From Atherix ibis (Eukaryota; Arthropoda; Insecta; Diptera; Athericidae): a stretch of 64,000 nucleotides of DNA. Under the pieces are notes generated by a model. The model did no database searches. It was given only the letters and a program-made list of their open reading frames with translations, and was not told the origin of the DNA. A program made the translations under genes and the position numbers. The stretch covers positions 417,001-481,000 of the forward strand of contig CATQJD010000001.1 of the NCBI GenBank assembly GCA_958298945.1, written 5' to 3'. Position 1 is the first letter of the stretch; each line of letters begins with the position of its first letter. Of the stretch, positions 1 to 12,309 are shown piece after piece.

Positions 1-718
1 AAAAAATAATATTGGTGTATTGTTTTCTTTTACGAATATAATCCGTAAATAAATAGTTTTGAAACTCTTGTATCGACTGGCTCTTCCCGCGGACAGATTC
101 TTCGCTCGCCTAATAGGCTCGTGATCAGGTCCACCGTTCGCTCAACGAACCAGCAATTCCAGAAGAAAGTTCGTACGATGTTTTGTTGACTGGTGCGTTA
201 CCAACTTCATTCCGGCCAATGAGCAAGTTCACGAAACTAAAGCTAAGGCTACCATAACTAACAAAAATATTTGATAAAATTACAATGAAATATTCTGTGG
301 AATATTCAGCGCAACTAAATCAAATGGTTACCAAGTTGTGTATATTAATTAATAAAAAAGTTTTTTTAAGGTATATGCTATTTCCTTAATTTTATATTAA
401 GGAAATAGCCTATACCTTTAAAAAATGACGGAAGTCATAAAATCTGTGGGTAATCAATATTAACATACTCGCAATGTAAATAGGTCATTTACGAGCAGAA
501 AACCGCGCATTGATTTATTTCCTTCCATTTAATTCTAATTCATTGGTTTATAGTTTTTCATAAATATTCTGCTTTTTTTCAGCACGCATGGTTATGTAGA
601 GTGCAAGAAGAATCATTAGAAATATTTGCGGTAATTCAAATTTGCAAAATCTTCAAAAAATAGCATTATTATATCTACTTAATTTCATTATGTTTTATAG
701 TCTGGAACAAATAAAATA
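1..718. other. Upstream region with possible old LTR fragment and acceptor
   Basis: No coding region is supported here. Bases 1-250 are less AT-rich than their surroundings and carry AATAAA followed by a GC-richer tract, an arrangement seen at the R/U5 part of retrotransposon LTRs; I could not pair it with another LTR. A hairpin lies at 361-425. A pyrimidine-rich stretch ending TTTTATAG at 700 could be a splice acceptor just upstream of the first coding ATG, which would put the 5' UTR exons and promoter of the BET gene outside the window. No TATA box or initiator is clear. Confidence 0.35.
361..425. repeat. Near-perfect hairpin, 29-nt arms
   Basis: Left arm 361-389 and right arm 397-425 are inverted copies with about one mismatch, separated by an AT-only 7-nt loop. 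The arms carry the motif AAGGTATATGCTATTTCC and its complement. It lies about 300 bp upstream of the first coding exon. No transposon signature is visible, so it may be a local inverted duplication. Confidence 0.8.
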
Positions 719-1750
719 ATGGAACAATCAAAAGTCAAAGATCAAATGACGATAGAACCAGTCAATGGTGTTGTCCAGCCACCAGTTGTACCACCTCCAG
801 AAAGGCCAGGTCGGAGTACAAATCAGACACAATATCTCTTAAAAACAGTTATGAAGGCTGTATGGAAGCATCAATTTTCTTGGCCATTTCAGCAACCTGT
901 GGATGCAAAAAAACTTAATCTTCCAGATTACCACAAAATTATAAAACAACCTATGGATTTGGGTACAATCAAGAAGCGTTTAGAAAATAATTATTATTAT
1001 GCCTCCAGTGAAGTATTGCAAGATTTCAACACAATGTTTACAAATTGCTATGTTTATAATAAACCTGGGGAAGATGTTGTAGTTATGGCTCAAACATTGG
1101 AGAAATTGTATTTAAGTAGGTTGGAAGGTATGCCGAAGGAAGAATTAGAGTTAGAAATATTCAACACTAAAATGACAAAAAAGAAAACGCGTTGTGCAAT
1201 TGGTTCTGTTGAAGCACATTTGTCAGTCGGTGGACCCAGAGGAAGACCAAGTTCAGCATTAGGTGGTGGAACCGTATCATCTACTGTGTCGCAAGTAGGT
1301 GTTACAACAATAGCAATAGCACCACCAATTTCTACTGTACCACCTTCTGGAATTCTCGGCAGTACTAACTCAACGACAACTAGTGCGCAATCTGCAACGC
1401 TGTTAGCACTACAGAATGCAAATAGTGGAAATGTACTTTTGTCTACAACCGGTGGTTTTAGTAACACCACGTTAGCAGGATCAATTACAAACGTTTCATG
1501 TACTGTTGTACCTAGCTGTATTGTCACAGTTTCTCAAACAGTTGGTACATCATCATCTTATATAGTAAATAATTCGCAAGCAGTTTCACTTGATGCTGTT
1601 ATACCTCCTCAGCAGCCCGCCAAAATAAAAAAAGGTGTTAAAAGAAAAGCAGACACAACAACACCTACGGCAACAGGATTTGTGTCATCGTATGCACCAA
1701 TTGACTCAAAAAGTGCGAAAGTAGCAACACGTCGGGATTCTGGGCGAAAG
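719..1750 (+). CDS. fs(1)h: BET protein exon 1: bromodomain 1 (fs(1)h/BRD2-4 orthologue)
   Basis: This exon encodes 344 codons starting at ATG 719 and opens with the N-terminal leader and first bromodomain of a BET protein, a nuclear reader of acetylated histones that promotes transcription elongation. Bromodomain 1 spans about residues 35-140: the WPF shelf is at 55-57, the ZA loop contains [13 protein letters not shown], and the acetyl-lysine-binding Asn is N114 in YNKP. After it come a short basic motif (TKKKTR, about 153-158), a long Ser/Thr/Val/Pro low-complexity linker, and the basic motif [11 protein letters not shown] followed by [13 protein letters not shown], equivalent to the TRRESGR motif of vertebrate BETs. 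The exon ends at 1750 before GT (GAAAG|GTAAAA), phase 0. Read-through would add 18 unrelated AT-rich codons before a stop, so the splice call is favoured. Confidence 0.95.
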
Positions 1751-4052
1751 GTAAAATTTCATAATTGTAAATTTCTACTAAATGGAATATATAATTTTTA
1801 TAATTAAATAATAATTAATAAATAATTTCAATGTAAAGCAAAATTTTGCAAGTGATATATTTACAGTGTGCAGTTTTGCTAGCTTATGCAGACTCGCAAA
1901 CAATATACGAATATTTAATGCTCAAATATTTTGTTAAAATTGATTTAAGTAAGTTGTGAATACGATGGTGATGTAAAAGAATAGAAGAAAATTGATTTTG
2001 TGCAGACATTTTGAATTGCAAGAAATACGATAGTGAATACGATATTCAGCAATTCTAATTAAGTATGAATTCCTAAATAAAACCATACCCAATAAACCAT
2101 TATATTATCAAGTTTTCCTTGAAATAAAATAAGCAAACGGATTCCTTCCAGTAAGACTGTATGTATAAAAATTAGTGGTATGCCTCCAGTAACATTTATT
2201 CAAAATACTCTCAGATCATATACAATAAAAATAATAATAAAATCAATAATTCATAAGTTTTTATGCGTTTTGGATAATTTTTATGTAAAATTTATAATAA
2301 TATTCGGGTCGATTTCATTTTGGTTATATTTCCAACTTAAAGAGAATATTATTAATCTTATTTCTGAATTGTTGTTTTAATTACAATTCAACGTATCAGT
2401 TGAATATTCAACGTATCAGTTGTATATGCAAGAGAATGAAACACAATTCTGTAAAAAATAACAAGGCTTTGGTAACGAAATTCAAGCTCAATAAACATGG
2501 TAATTTTGTACTATCACACAATCCCATTTATAAATGTACTGCAAATTTTAGATTTTTATGAATTTATTTATCCTATAGAGGCCCGTTCCATTTCCAATCG
2601 AGACTAATCCCGAATGGAATGCTTTTCCATGAAACGAAAAAGCGGTTTCAGATTATAATGTGTAAGTTTAGCTTCCACTATAAAAAGAAGATAATCACTG
2701 TCCTCCGGAGCAGGTATGAAGTCTCCGGGAAAACATACCGGAAACTCATATAGCTTTAATATATGTTAGAACCATAATGGTCAAGTTAAAATTGCCATTC
2801 CTCGAAGACTTTCCCATGCCAACAAGATTCGGAAACACGCCATGCAGTGCAAAAATCACTGACCATCATAGAGTTGTCTGGCTAACAAGACTCTGCCAGG
2901 CGAAGAGATTGAATGGTAAGGAATGTTCTGTATTTCCGTTAGAGGACGTGTTAACTAATTTAAATAGATAAATCGAGAAGATTTGTAGAGATAGTCATTC
3001 CTGTGTATAAAGTGAAAGAGTGAATAAGGAGGCCTTAGTTGCCTTTTGGAATATTTTAAGATAGTTGCAAAATTTGCAAATAAGAAGCCCGACGTGTTTT
3101 TCAAAAGCCCAAAATTTGTGGGTAGTTTTGTTCTTGTCAGACAATGGCTTTACTGATTGAATAGCAAACTCAAAATTGAATAAAAAACAAGATATTCCAT
3201 TGTGAAAAAATGTTCCATTAGCTATACAATAAATAGATGACATAACCTTAAGACAACGTATGGAAAACTTGGTTAGAGCATTACAAGAATTGATTTGGGT
3301 ATATGATAATAGTGGTGGAAGCTGCAATCAATTGACGTAAGACTGTAAATAGCCGATAGCTTTATGAACAAGTCGGAACGTGAATCATCTAGACCGTCGA
3401 ATTGATTATTCAAATCCTGATCTGTTCCATAAGAATCAGGCAGCTCAATGCACTTATTTTTAGTTTAATGAGTGATACGAACAGAAGTTTTTAAGTGTCA
3501 GTTCAATGCATATCCTAGATTTGATTAATAAATTTTATTCGTAATTTTTACTGGAGTAGAACGTTTTCTGTTTTTATAATGCTTCGGACTTGATATTATC
3601 AGGAGGAATGGAAACAGAATTAGATTCAGATTTTTGTATAGCTAAATATAACGCATTAAATTGGAATTGTAGATATTAAGAAGAACTGCGGAAAAAAATA
3701 TATATTTTACGCAGATCACACTATTTGGGCCAGAGCGTTGTTCCTGGAAAGTATTAAATCGCTCTTTTGGGGTTTATATATCTCCATTGATATATAACGG
3801 ACAACTATAATCACCAACAGAGTAATATTCATACTTAAAATTAACAAAGTGCGAGTACAAGCAGCGTCACTCGAATGGGAGAAGCAACCCAAATTTACCA
3901 CATAGCTCTGTTAATTTGTTGTTATGCCCAAGAAGATGGCCATTTCTACTCCGTATCGGATTGCGGAGATAAGTATAAATAGAATAGTGTTGATAGTGAA
4001 TATAGACAAAATAATAGAGATCGTAGGCATCGAAAGACACTTTCACTTTCGA

Positions 4053-4133
4053 TGTGGGGCCATTTGGCTAGGAATAAAGTGTGGGACCATTTCGCTAGAA
4101 ATAAATTGTGGGGTCATTTCGCTAGGAATAAAT
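4053..4133 (+). repeat. 27-bp minisatellite, 3 units, open in one frame
   Basis: Three back-to-back units of exactly 27 bp lie at 4053-4079, 4080-4106 and 4107-4133. They differ by a few substitutions only, and a fourth diverged unit may lie near 4199-4225. Because 27 is a multiple of three, the + frame 3924-4148 reads a nine-residue repeat of the type CGxISLGIN. A small hairpin (CATCGAAAG...CTTTCGATG, 4028-4054) abuts the first unit. Whether this frame was ever translated is unknown. Confidence 0.75.
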
Positions 4134-4680
4134 AGCCCTTACCTCTAGAAAATTAAGATTAATAAGTTCGGTAGTGAATAGCATAAAATGAGAAAATTTA
4201 TGGACCATTTCATATAGAAAACTAATATAAAAGCCATTTCCTTCAAGAGAACAATTGATAACGGCTTTATTAGAATAATTGAATAAAATTTAATGAAATC
4301 AGTACCCGAAAGATTAAAAAAATTTATACAACAAAATGACAATGTAACTAAATATTAAATAATTAAAATGAAAATAAGTTTCAAACACAAACATGTGCTG
4401 TTCTGGTACTTTTATGGTGCAGAAATAACGAATATTTCTAATTATTATTGTATTGTTTTATTATATTATTTGAATAAATTATTGAATTATTATATTTGAT
4501 GTAATTTAATATACAAGTAACAGATCCCTATAAATAGTTTTGAAAACTAGTTAAAAATATATTATAAAATCCCACCACTGGGTGGCTTCTGAATAATAAT
4601 ATAAATAAAATAAAATCTACTATTTTGGGATGTTAATATCAGACTAAGTATTTGTGAAGGTATTTAGTTGGGAGATGTAT

Positions 4681-5155
4681 GAATTATTCCCTGGGTGTAG
4701 GACTAGAATAAGGGAGGTCATAAAATTTGGAGCTTTAAATGAACGTTAAGCTCAATAGGAGTGCGGCTTGTTCGGACCGTGTTCAGAGAACATCTTACTT
4801 TTCCGTGGTATGCTTGTAGTCAACTTTTGCGGATATTGTGGGGTGGAAATAAAAAATTTGAAACCGGATGAAAGGTATAAAAATTGGGAACCGCAAAAAT
4901 TTAATTTGAATGAATGTACAAAGTATATATATAACAAAAGGGAATAAAAAAGGGGAGCTGACCGATGACGGAAGTGAGATAGAACTAGATCTCGAGTTTC
5001 TCTGTGGGCATGCGCCAAAACGACGCATCGGCGTTGCTTGGCCAAACTATTTGGAATACCCCTGAACGGCGACGATGAATCTTTCCGCTAAACTCACTAG
5101 TTCAAAGAACTAGGCACGCCAGACCGTAACCTCTAGGAGGAGAAATTCACAATGG
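4681..5155 (+). repeat. LTR-like dispersed repeat
   Basis: Bases 4681-4850 match the reverse complement of 34552-34722 across about 170 bp (for example AATAAGGGAG and CAGAGAACA). The following part, 4870-5155, resembles 9591-9875: TATAAAAATTGGGA is followed by an AT-rich stretch, then GC-richer sequence ending in a purine tract (AGGAGGAGAAATTCACAATGG). A TATA-like box, moderate GC and a terminal purine tract suggest an LTR or LTR-proximal segment of a gypsy-type element. Element ends and target duplications are not resolved. Confidence 0.5.
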
Positions 5156-5439
5156 AAAAATTATTGCTAATTCATTATACATTTTAATTTTATTTTCTTT
5201 TTTGTGGAAATAATATTAATAGTAAGTATATTTTAAAACTAATAGTCATATTGCCATATAATGTTTAATAAATTAAAGTAAAAATAATTATGTATTTTAA
5301 TTTTTAATTTAAGTTATTTTCTCTGTGTAAAGTTTATTTTTATTTCTAAACACTTTCCATCGAGCATCGTTTTTCGAATCTTATTAATTTTATTATATAT
5401 ATATATATATTTATATGTCAATTATTTGTTAATTACAAA

Positions 5440-6100
5440 TGAAAAGCCGCCGTTTTTTTCAAAATTTAAGGCTTTATTGTGGAAAAATGCTCACATATTT
5501 ATGCTTCAAAGTATTGTTCATCGCTAGTCGCAACAATTTCCCATCTTTCTAGCATTAAGCGGATTCGATGTCGAAATATCTACTCATCTTTTGAGGCGAT
5601 CCAAGATCGACCCAATTTTTGTTCTCTTCGTAAAGTTGAAATTCTCTTCCGTCATCGATTTCAGTGTTTTGAGGTAGGTTTTAACCACCTAAGCAACATG
5701 TGGCCGAGTGTTTTCGTGCTGCAAAATCACTTTGTCGTGTCTGCTCGTGTTGTGGCAGTTTTTCCCTTAATGCTCGGCTCATACGCATCAGTTCGACGTC
5801 TCTCGGATTCAACTCACATGGCACCGAATTTCCTTGCTTTTGGATCATTCCCAAGGTTTTAAAACGATGACAAATGCTTGTTCAGACATGCCCAATAAAT
5901 CTACAAGTTCTTGTTGCGTTTTACATTGATCTTCATCCCGCTATGCCTCCCGCAAATGACTATTTTTATAAAGTTGAAACCATTTGCGACACGTTCTCCC
6001 ACTAATACAAGCCTCACCATAAGTTTCTACAAACATTCGACGCGCCTTAATTGAAGGCAAAAAGCAAAACTACCCACAAATGGCAATAGAGTTCGAGCAG
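5440..6100 (-). pseudogene. Degenerate mariner transposase relic
   Basis: On the minus strand the frames near 5860-5480 contain a mariner catalytic block: HDKVILQHENTRPHVAKVV matches the mariner pattern around the second catalytic Asp (usually QHDNARPHV), here with Asp replaced by Glu. The downstream SPD...PSD block is disrupted and many stops are present. Towards 6050 the minus strand contains helix-turn-helix-like remnants (QQELVDLLGMSEQAF). It is smaller than an intact element of about 1.3 kb, has no convincing terminal repeats, and is non-functional. The family call rests on the motif only. Confidence 0.6.
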
Positions 6101-6460
6101 CAGATATAAAAGAAAAGTGTTTTACCAAAATCTATCCATAAGCTAGCAATGTTACCAAAAGGTAATTTAAACAATGTTACCAAATTTATTTCTATTGTAG
6201 TTAGTACGTGCGTCGTAAGGGGACACACTCGTGCGAAAGTAAACAAAGCATGCCAAAAACTGTTAAATTATTATTTAGAAAAAAATTGGCGATTTAATCA
6301 CCATTCCAACGGAAATTTTATATTAAAATTTGTTCATATAAAAACGAAAAATGGCCTTATGCAGATGAATCTGAAAGTGGTCTCAGACAGATTTGTGTGA
6401 GAAGAATTTTTATATATTTCAAATAATAAAAATGTTCTTCCTTTTAATTTTTTAATAATA

Positions 6461-6558
6461 TTTTTTGATCTAGAAATTGCTTCATTTTATATTGCAATGG
6501 GTACTTTCTACCCATTGCCATTCAATATAAAATTAAGCAAATTCTAGATAAAAAAAAT
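6461..6558. repeat. Imperfect hairpin
   Basis: A left arm ending GCAATGGGTA (about 6461-6503) and a right arm starting TACCCATTGC (about 6509-6558) are inverted copies with several mismatches and a 5-nt loop. The outer parts pair a T-run with an A-run (TTTTTTGATCTAGAA / TTCTAGATAAAAAA). It resembles the other hairpins in the window but is more decayed. Confidence 0.65.
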
Positions 6559-7859
6559 AATGCAACTGTAAATTTATATGTTAATATTATTAAAATTAAT
6601 GTAAAGAAATAATTAATTGTAAATTAGATTTCTTTTTCGGCAAGTGCATATAAATAATATTGGAAATTTATAATTAGTATATTTTTTACAATTTATTGGT
6701 AGTACAAGATAACATAAAATTTACATCTCTACCGGTTCAAAACAGTGCCGGACAATTCTTATTACTCTTTATTTGTCAAATAATATGTTTATAGAAACTA
6801 TTTTTATTATGTTTATTTAACATTAAAAATGTATTTGAATTTCTTATATTTTATCAATATAGAAAGGATTCGAAAGGCAAAGATGCCTTTGCTTCTAAGA
6901 TTTTTTCCTTGTACTTTGCTATATAATCGTTTTGCATATGTCACCTAATTCCACAACGATATAATTGTTTTAGTTCAGATGGATTTCTTCGGTCAAGTTA
7001 ACACCTTCATTTTTATATTTCAATAATCTTTAATTACACCGATTTCAAAAAACGGAACCCTACTATTTTGTATTAAATATGCAGTTTGTAACTTCTACCA
7101 GATATAGCATGGTTATGTCTTTATAAATCTAATTTTATTTCTTTTATTAATTGGTCGGTTTCGAAGTATATAAAGATCACAAATCTTTATAAGAAAGTAA
7201 TTCTGACAAATCTTTCATAAAGTGGTTCATTGTGCAGATTTGTGATGTTAACATAAATATTTTATTGCAATATAATTATATTTATACTAATAGAATATAT
7301 ATAAAGCTACAAAACTATTTTCATATAATTTAAGTTTAAAAAATTCATCGAAGAGATGAAAAAAAAAGGAATTGGGCCAATAATTGAATAGTTATTCAAT
7401 TAATTACTAAAGCTAGGAATAATTCTAAGCCTAGATTATATGCATAAATAAAAACTGAAAAAGGTAATGAGAAAAACATTTATTAATGAAAATGGCGCCT
7501 CTCAGAAAAGTGTTTTCTTGACGGAGGTCATTTGATGTTCCGAATTGTTCCAATAGTGATTCGGCTGCATTTATTTGTCGTCACATGTTGGCTATAGACA
7601 ATTTTGTTCGTTTCGTTGGTATACCGAACTGTCTAATGACTATATAGTTCTACCTGGCTATCCACGTGAAAATAACTGACCAAGTTTTTCCGCTGACCAC
7701 CGGAGAGGTAATGTCTGGTTTGCTGTTAATTCACTTGTGAATCCTCCATGGTACAAGTTTATCTTCTAGGTGTGTGAGACTATGTTGCCTATCTTAAGGA
7801 TTTTACTGTCTAATTTTTTTTATAAAACACTTGCACTAAAGGAGTTTTATGTATATTCT

Positions 7860-8390
7860 TATAATGAGTTGGCACATAGCCTATTGAAAGTGTTTTAAGA
7901 GATAAAGAGAGAGATGTTGGTGCACTTGTCTTCGTATAGGAGTTGGTCGATTCGAAGCATCGACCTTTTTTCGTGCGTTTCCATGTTTTGTCGATAAGCG
8001 GGAGCAAACATTATGTCCATTTCGCGTTATTATCTTTGACCAATACGAATACTTATGCACGATTAGATTTTCCATCCGAAAGCTGGAACTGATATTTCCG
8101 TGTTTTGTGTTTTTGATGGTTGATGGGTTTTTCAGGTGTTGATGGATGCGGACACTTTGTGAAGGAAACGATAACGGGATAAGAAAATTGAAGTGGAATG
8201 GAGTGTAAAGTTGTTTTGGGGAACCAGTGATGGACCATGATTCAGTAACATTCGTTTCCACGACCCCATAGATGGTAGTACAGCAACTTAACAACATTCA
8301 TTTGTACTTCAACAATTGTCACTGAAATATTGTCATGTATTATTACCTATTAATTTACCTATTACGTTATATAACTGACAAAATGGCATT
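7860..8390 (-). repeat. Dispersed repeat, inverted partner of 17285-17880
   Basis: The reverse complement of this segment aligns colinearly with 17285-17880: shared blocks include CATGACAATATT, TGACAATTGTTGAAGT, CTACCAT, ATGGGGTCGTGGAAACG and CGTATTGGTCAAAG. Small indels separate the blocks. No protein family is recognisable in any frame; an ORF of 138 codons (8297-7881) is open here but the partner copy does not preserve it. The segment continues weakly towards 7741. Its class (non-coding transposon or satellite-like) is unknown. Confidence 0.7.
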
Positions 8391-8433
8391 GAATCCACGA
8401 CTAGGATAGCGGGTAAAACATTGGCTCGGTGTT

Positions 8434-9070
8434 CTAGTATTGGAATATTAATTGATAAAGTGCCCGGCGTAAATTGATAACTCCATATTTAGCCATTTTA
8501 CCACTAATACGTGTATCTATAACTTCTGGCGACTTATGGTGTTGAAGCCTATGTAGCATTAGATTTGTCTCGATCATACTTGGCGGATGCATATCATCGT
8601 CGTGTTTGGTTGGTGGGATCTCCATTTCTATTCATCATTCCAACAAAATGTTTTACCTATCTTCTTAGAACTCATTTAGTTGAAAGTCCAATCCAATCCA
8701 CCTCGCTTAAAGCTAGGTAAAATTTCCGCGCCTGGTGTGATTGATCTCTATACTTTTATTTCACAGAGTTGTTTGTTTTACCACGGTATCTTTTTACATC
8801 TCAATTTTCTTCTCTATTCGAAATTCGTGATACGTCTTTACGCGTGTCCACGCTTGCTTGCAATTGTTATCGAACCAACTATCTTGTGTCGCTTACTTGT
8901 AATTGTTATTGAAAACTGTTCCGTTCTTATTGCGGCTGCGACCTAGTTTTTCTCCACACTACTAATAATAATATTCTTTAGGATGTCTATGCCGCTTCGA
9001 CTTCAGAGCAATGGTTAAGATTATTGATTGCTGCATCCATTTCTAATTCATTCCGTTTTTCATCTAACAC
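8434..9070 (-). pseudogene. RTE-type non-LTR retrotransposon relic (RT)
   Basis: The minus-strand frame 8625-8434 reads PPSMIETNLMLHRLQHHKSP followed by a line resembling the RTE/BovB reverse transcriptase start (PPS..EV...I..LK..KAPG.DGI.AEL.K.G...L...LHQLI), with the G-D/G positions lost. Bases 8714-8770 also align with 35918-36000 of the longer RTE relic at 35330-36852, which supports the assignment. No frame is intact over useful length. Element boundaries are not visible. Confidence 0.5.
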
Positions 9071-9590
9071 TACATTAGATTTGATTCACTGATGTTCGTC
9101 GCTGGTGCGGGTTTGGCAGTCGAACCCCTAAAAGTTTTGTATTTTCAAGCTTAATCTACCTAAACAACAATGGCAACATTGTTCCTTTACACAGTTTCGC
9201 CTCCTTATTTAGACAATCTATGTTCCGGACCGTCTATAGCGGAATTTTTTTTATACTTTCAAGCAAGAGTTAATAGAACAAAAATCTGTTAATTGACTCA
9301 GTTTAATAAAAAATGTTATTTAAATTATATCGTATGCATCTTAAGAGCTTGATTGAAAATAACTTTCTACGTGCAGCTAGAGAAGAAACTAAACGGTTAC
9401 TTAGTAATGTGTATTTTAGAAAATATTTACTTTAGTAAATTTATCTGCAACAAACAGGTTGTGCTGTAACTTTGTGCAGAATTAGAGAAATAAATTATAA
9501 ATTTTGCAACAATATTTCACAGCTATAACTAAAAAAAATTATGGTTCGATTGTCAAATTTGCAGCGTTTTACTTGGTTGTGGAAGGTGTA

Positions 9591-9875
9591 AAAATTGGGA
9601 GCGGAATAAAATTTTTGAGGTAAATGAAAACTGGTACCCGAAACAAAATACCAACGGGAGAGAAAAAGCGACTGACTGTTGTGTGAGAGGTCTAAGATGT
9701 TGCGTTTCTCTTCTAATAACCACTACCTCAAAACCTACAATGGCAATTCTAGGCCAATTGTTTTAAGTAACGCTATAATGTCGGCACCAATGCCGACTAA
9801 CCCCATCAAGGAGATACTGTAGTAAAATAAGCAGAGCTGCCGGGCGCGAAATTCGAGGAGGAGGAAACTTAAATT
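9591..9875 (+). repeat. LTR-like repeat, diverged copy
   Basis: It resembles 4870-5155 in order and local motifs: GTGTAAAAATTGGGAGCGG at the start and a purine tract GAGGAGGAGGAAACTT at 9858-9873. It lies about 200 bp left of the antisense gypsy body at 10060-13130, so it may be that element's 3' LTR region or an independent fragment. Terminal TG/CA and target duplications cannot be assigned. Confidence 0.35.
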
Positions 9876-10059
9876 AAAAGACAATTATAGCATCTTTATA
9901 TTATTACGCATAAACATGCTTCAAAACGTAATGTTTGTTTCTTTTTCTGTTTGTTATCAGTGTACATTATCTTACATATTATTAACGATTTCTTTTCTTT
10001 ATACTTATTCATATTTTGAATAAATTCTGTTTTTGTTATTAATATAATTTATTTTCTAT

Positions 10060-10707
10060 AACGAACTCTTTTGGATTCACAAAAGCTTCAGGTGGAGTTC
10101 CAGTGGCAGCCGTAGCTCTCTTCTGAAGTTCGCACTTGTTGGTGCTACTGAGGTACTCTCTTGTACTGCCGTTCTATATGAGAGAAGGAACAGCGGTGTA
10201 TGTTGATTCCAATTAGCCAAATGCTGTTCCAGAGTTTAATTAAATAGTTTTATCATTGCGTTAGATTAAGGATGAAATGGGGTTGTCCGAGCTCTGAATT
10301 TCTATAAGGTGACACAATTCCTTGAACAGTCAATACTGAAAATATCTGATTTGATCACTGAATTTCCAAAGGAACTCCAAATCGGCGAAACATTTCTGTA
10401 AGTAGCTTCTCCGATATTGTTATTGCCTCCTGATTCGCTATTGCAAACGCCTCTGTTCATTTTGTTTAGCAGTCGGTCACTACATGTATGTGCTGGTTGC
10501 CGTTTCTGTAGTAGGGAAAGGTCGCACTATGTCCAGCACTATACTTTCCCATGGAGCACCGGCATTGCATAGTTTCATTGCACCCCTGCTTTTTATCTGT
10601 CTCCCTTTTACAGGTGCGCAGCTCTTGCAATTGTGACACCAATCTTCGACATCACCACGGCAGTTAATCCAAAAACCACTGGTAATCCTTTTCTGAGGTT
10701 TTCCCAA
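10060..10707 (-). pseudogene. Gypsy integrase fragment
   Basis: Residues CHNCKSCAPVKG are the second half of the HHCC zinc-binding module of retroviral-type integrases. NAGAPWESIVLDIVRPFP carries the first catalytic Asp of the D,D35E core (LDI). Further on, frames read KWTEAFAI-like sequence, RFGVPLEI, and NWNQHTPLFLLSYRTAVQE, typical of the distal gypsy integrase core. Stops at several points separate these blocks. The matching segment in the other copy of the family is 47880-48420. Confidence 0.75.
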
Positions 10708-11560
10708 TTACAGGACAGCCATCTATTGTGCATCATTAAACTGAACAGTACACTCATACTTGCGGTTCCATGTCATTTAGCTTTTTTTCTTCCATCTTTG
10801 ATCTATTCCAAGATCGGCTCCAAATCTCAATATTCCTCTTATCCACGTTATACGATATCCTTATTCCATTTCTCCCTAAGATCATAATCTCGGCTTCCTT
10901 AGCTTCTTGTCAAGAATGACAAGGTCATTACCACTTTAATGCAGCAGAAGATATTTGATAAAGAGCGGTAATGTTTTATCACAGCAAGTAACTCTCTTCA
11001 GATGACGCAATAGTTCCTCTCCGGTTTGGAAAACACTTTGATAAAATAGGTTATCACAACCTCACGATCTCCTCTTAGTTGGGATAGCACTCCACCGATA
11101 TCAGTATTACTTGTTCTCGTAAAGATTCATTAAATTTCTCGTTCTATTTAAGCCGACGTCCTTCTTCTGTTAGCTAATGTAATGACCACGCAATATGCGC
11201 AAAATTTCATATGAATCTTTATAGTACGAGCACAAACGAAGAAATGCATGCATCTCAGTCTTATTCCTTGGTATCGGCCTATCTCAAACTGAGATGGCCT
11301 TCGTCGTGTCCGTTTGTATACCTTTTAAAAAAAAACACTCTTTGGAACTCAGCTTCAAGTTTGCATTTCGTAGTTTTGCAAAAATCGGTCCCAGATTATA
11401 TAGTCCAAAAATACCAGGCATGCATATTCTATTAATTCAAAAAGCACCGATTCCATAAGCATCTTGAATGTGGCGGGTGCATTGCCATAATCCAAGTAAC
11501 ATAAATTTGAATTGCGACAGTCTCTCCTGTAGAGAACGCCTTCTTCTCGATTTCCACCAG

Positions 11561-11888
11561 TCAGTTATCACTTTTCAAGTCTAAAGTGGAGAAGACTGAA
11601 GTAGAACACTTCATTCTACTTAACGTGTCCACCGTATCATCAATTCTTGGCAGTGCATAACTGTCTTTCTTGTTGACGTCGTTCAAACGGCGGTAGTCTA
11701 TAGAGAATCCTATCGTTCCGTCCTTTTTCCTCACTAAATCTACCGATGAATACCATTGACTCAATGGCGTCACTAGCTTGCATTTCACCGATCATTCTAT
11801 CCAGTTCTTTTTCTCGTGCAAGAGGTACTCTTCTTAGGTTTAGGCGAATAGGGGTTTTATTTTCCGTGTTTATTTTATGTTTCACCAT
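11561..11888 (-). pseudogene. Gypsy reverse transcriptase fragment
   Basis: Two overlapping frames make up the start of a gypsy RT: TPIRLNLRRVPLAREKELDRM, then LVRKKDGTIGFSIDYRRLND and YALPRIDDTVDTLSRMK...STLDLKS. These match the fingers subdomain and the block leading to the first catalytic Asp (LDLKSGYWQ in intact copies). The frame breaks in the middle and again just before the QV motif. The YxDD catalytic block is not found downstream. Compare 46588-46842. Confidence 0.75.
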
Positions 11889-11925
11889 TCCAGTCCGATG
11901 TTACTTTCATGTAGAGAGAAAATAT

Positions 11926-12071
11926 CCCTATAACGCGTTATATTTTTTTTTTGTTCCTTTAATATCCAATAGCGCGGGTCTTTTTAAGTTTTTCCCTATA
12001 ACGCGTTATATTTTTTTTTGTTCCTTTATATTTTTTTTTTGTTCCTATAGCGCGGGTCTTTTTAAGTTTTT
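11926..12071. repeat. Tandem duplication of about 70 bp inside gypsy copy 1
   Basis: Two consecutive units (11926-11993 and 11994-12071) each run CCCTATAACGCGTTATA, a T-run, GTTCC, AGCGCGGGTCTTTTTAAG. The second unit has an expanded T tract of about 10 bp. The duplication is local and postdates the element, because the second gypsy copy lacks it. Confidence 0.8.
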
Positions 12072-12309
12072 CCTTTAATATCCTTATAACTCTGGCCTTT
12101 TTCAGTTCTTCCTTCGATAACTCATTGCAGCAATTGTCCAGCAATGCTCCCACGCTTTCCTCAGTATCTGTCAATGCCTCTCAGCTCAGTGTACATCCAC
12201 TTCGCATTCACGAAACTACTGCATAGGTGCCTACCACTTTGATTTGTTATCCGCACCACGGCAGGACCTGATGATTTCGCCAACGTATTTGATTTTTTTT
12301 CTTAGGCAA

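Noticed and set aside
1090..1527. 145-codon minus-strand ORF
   Set aside because: It is the shadow of BET exon 1, which has full family conservation.
2995..3327. 110-codon minus-strand ORF
   Set aside because: No motif found; likely chance in intron sequence.
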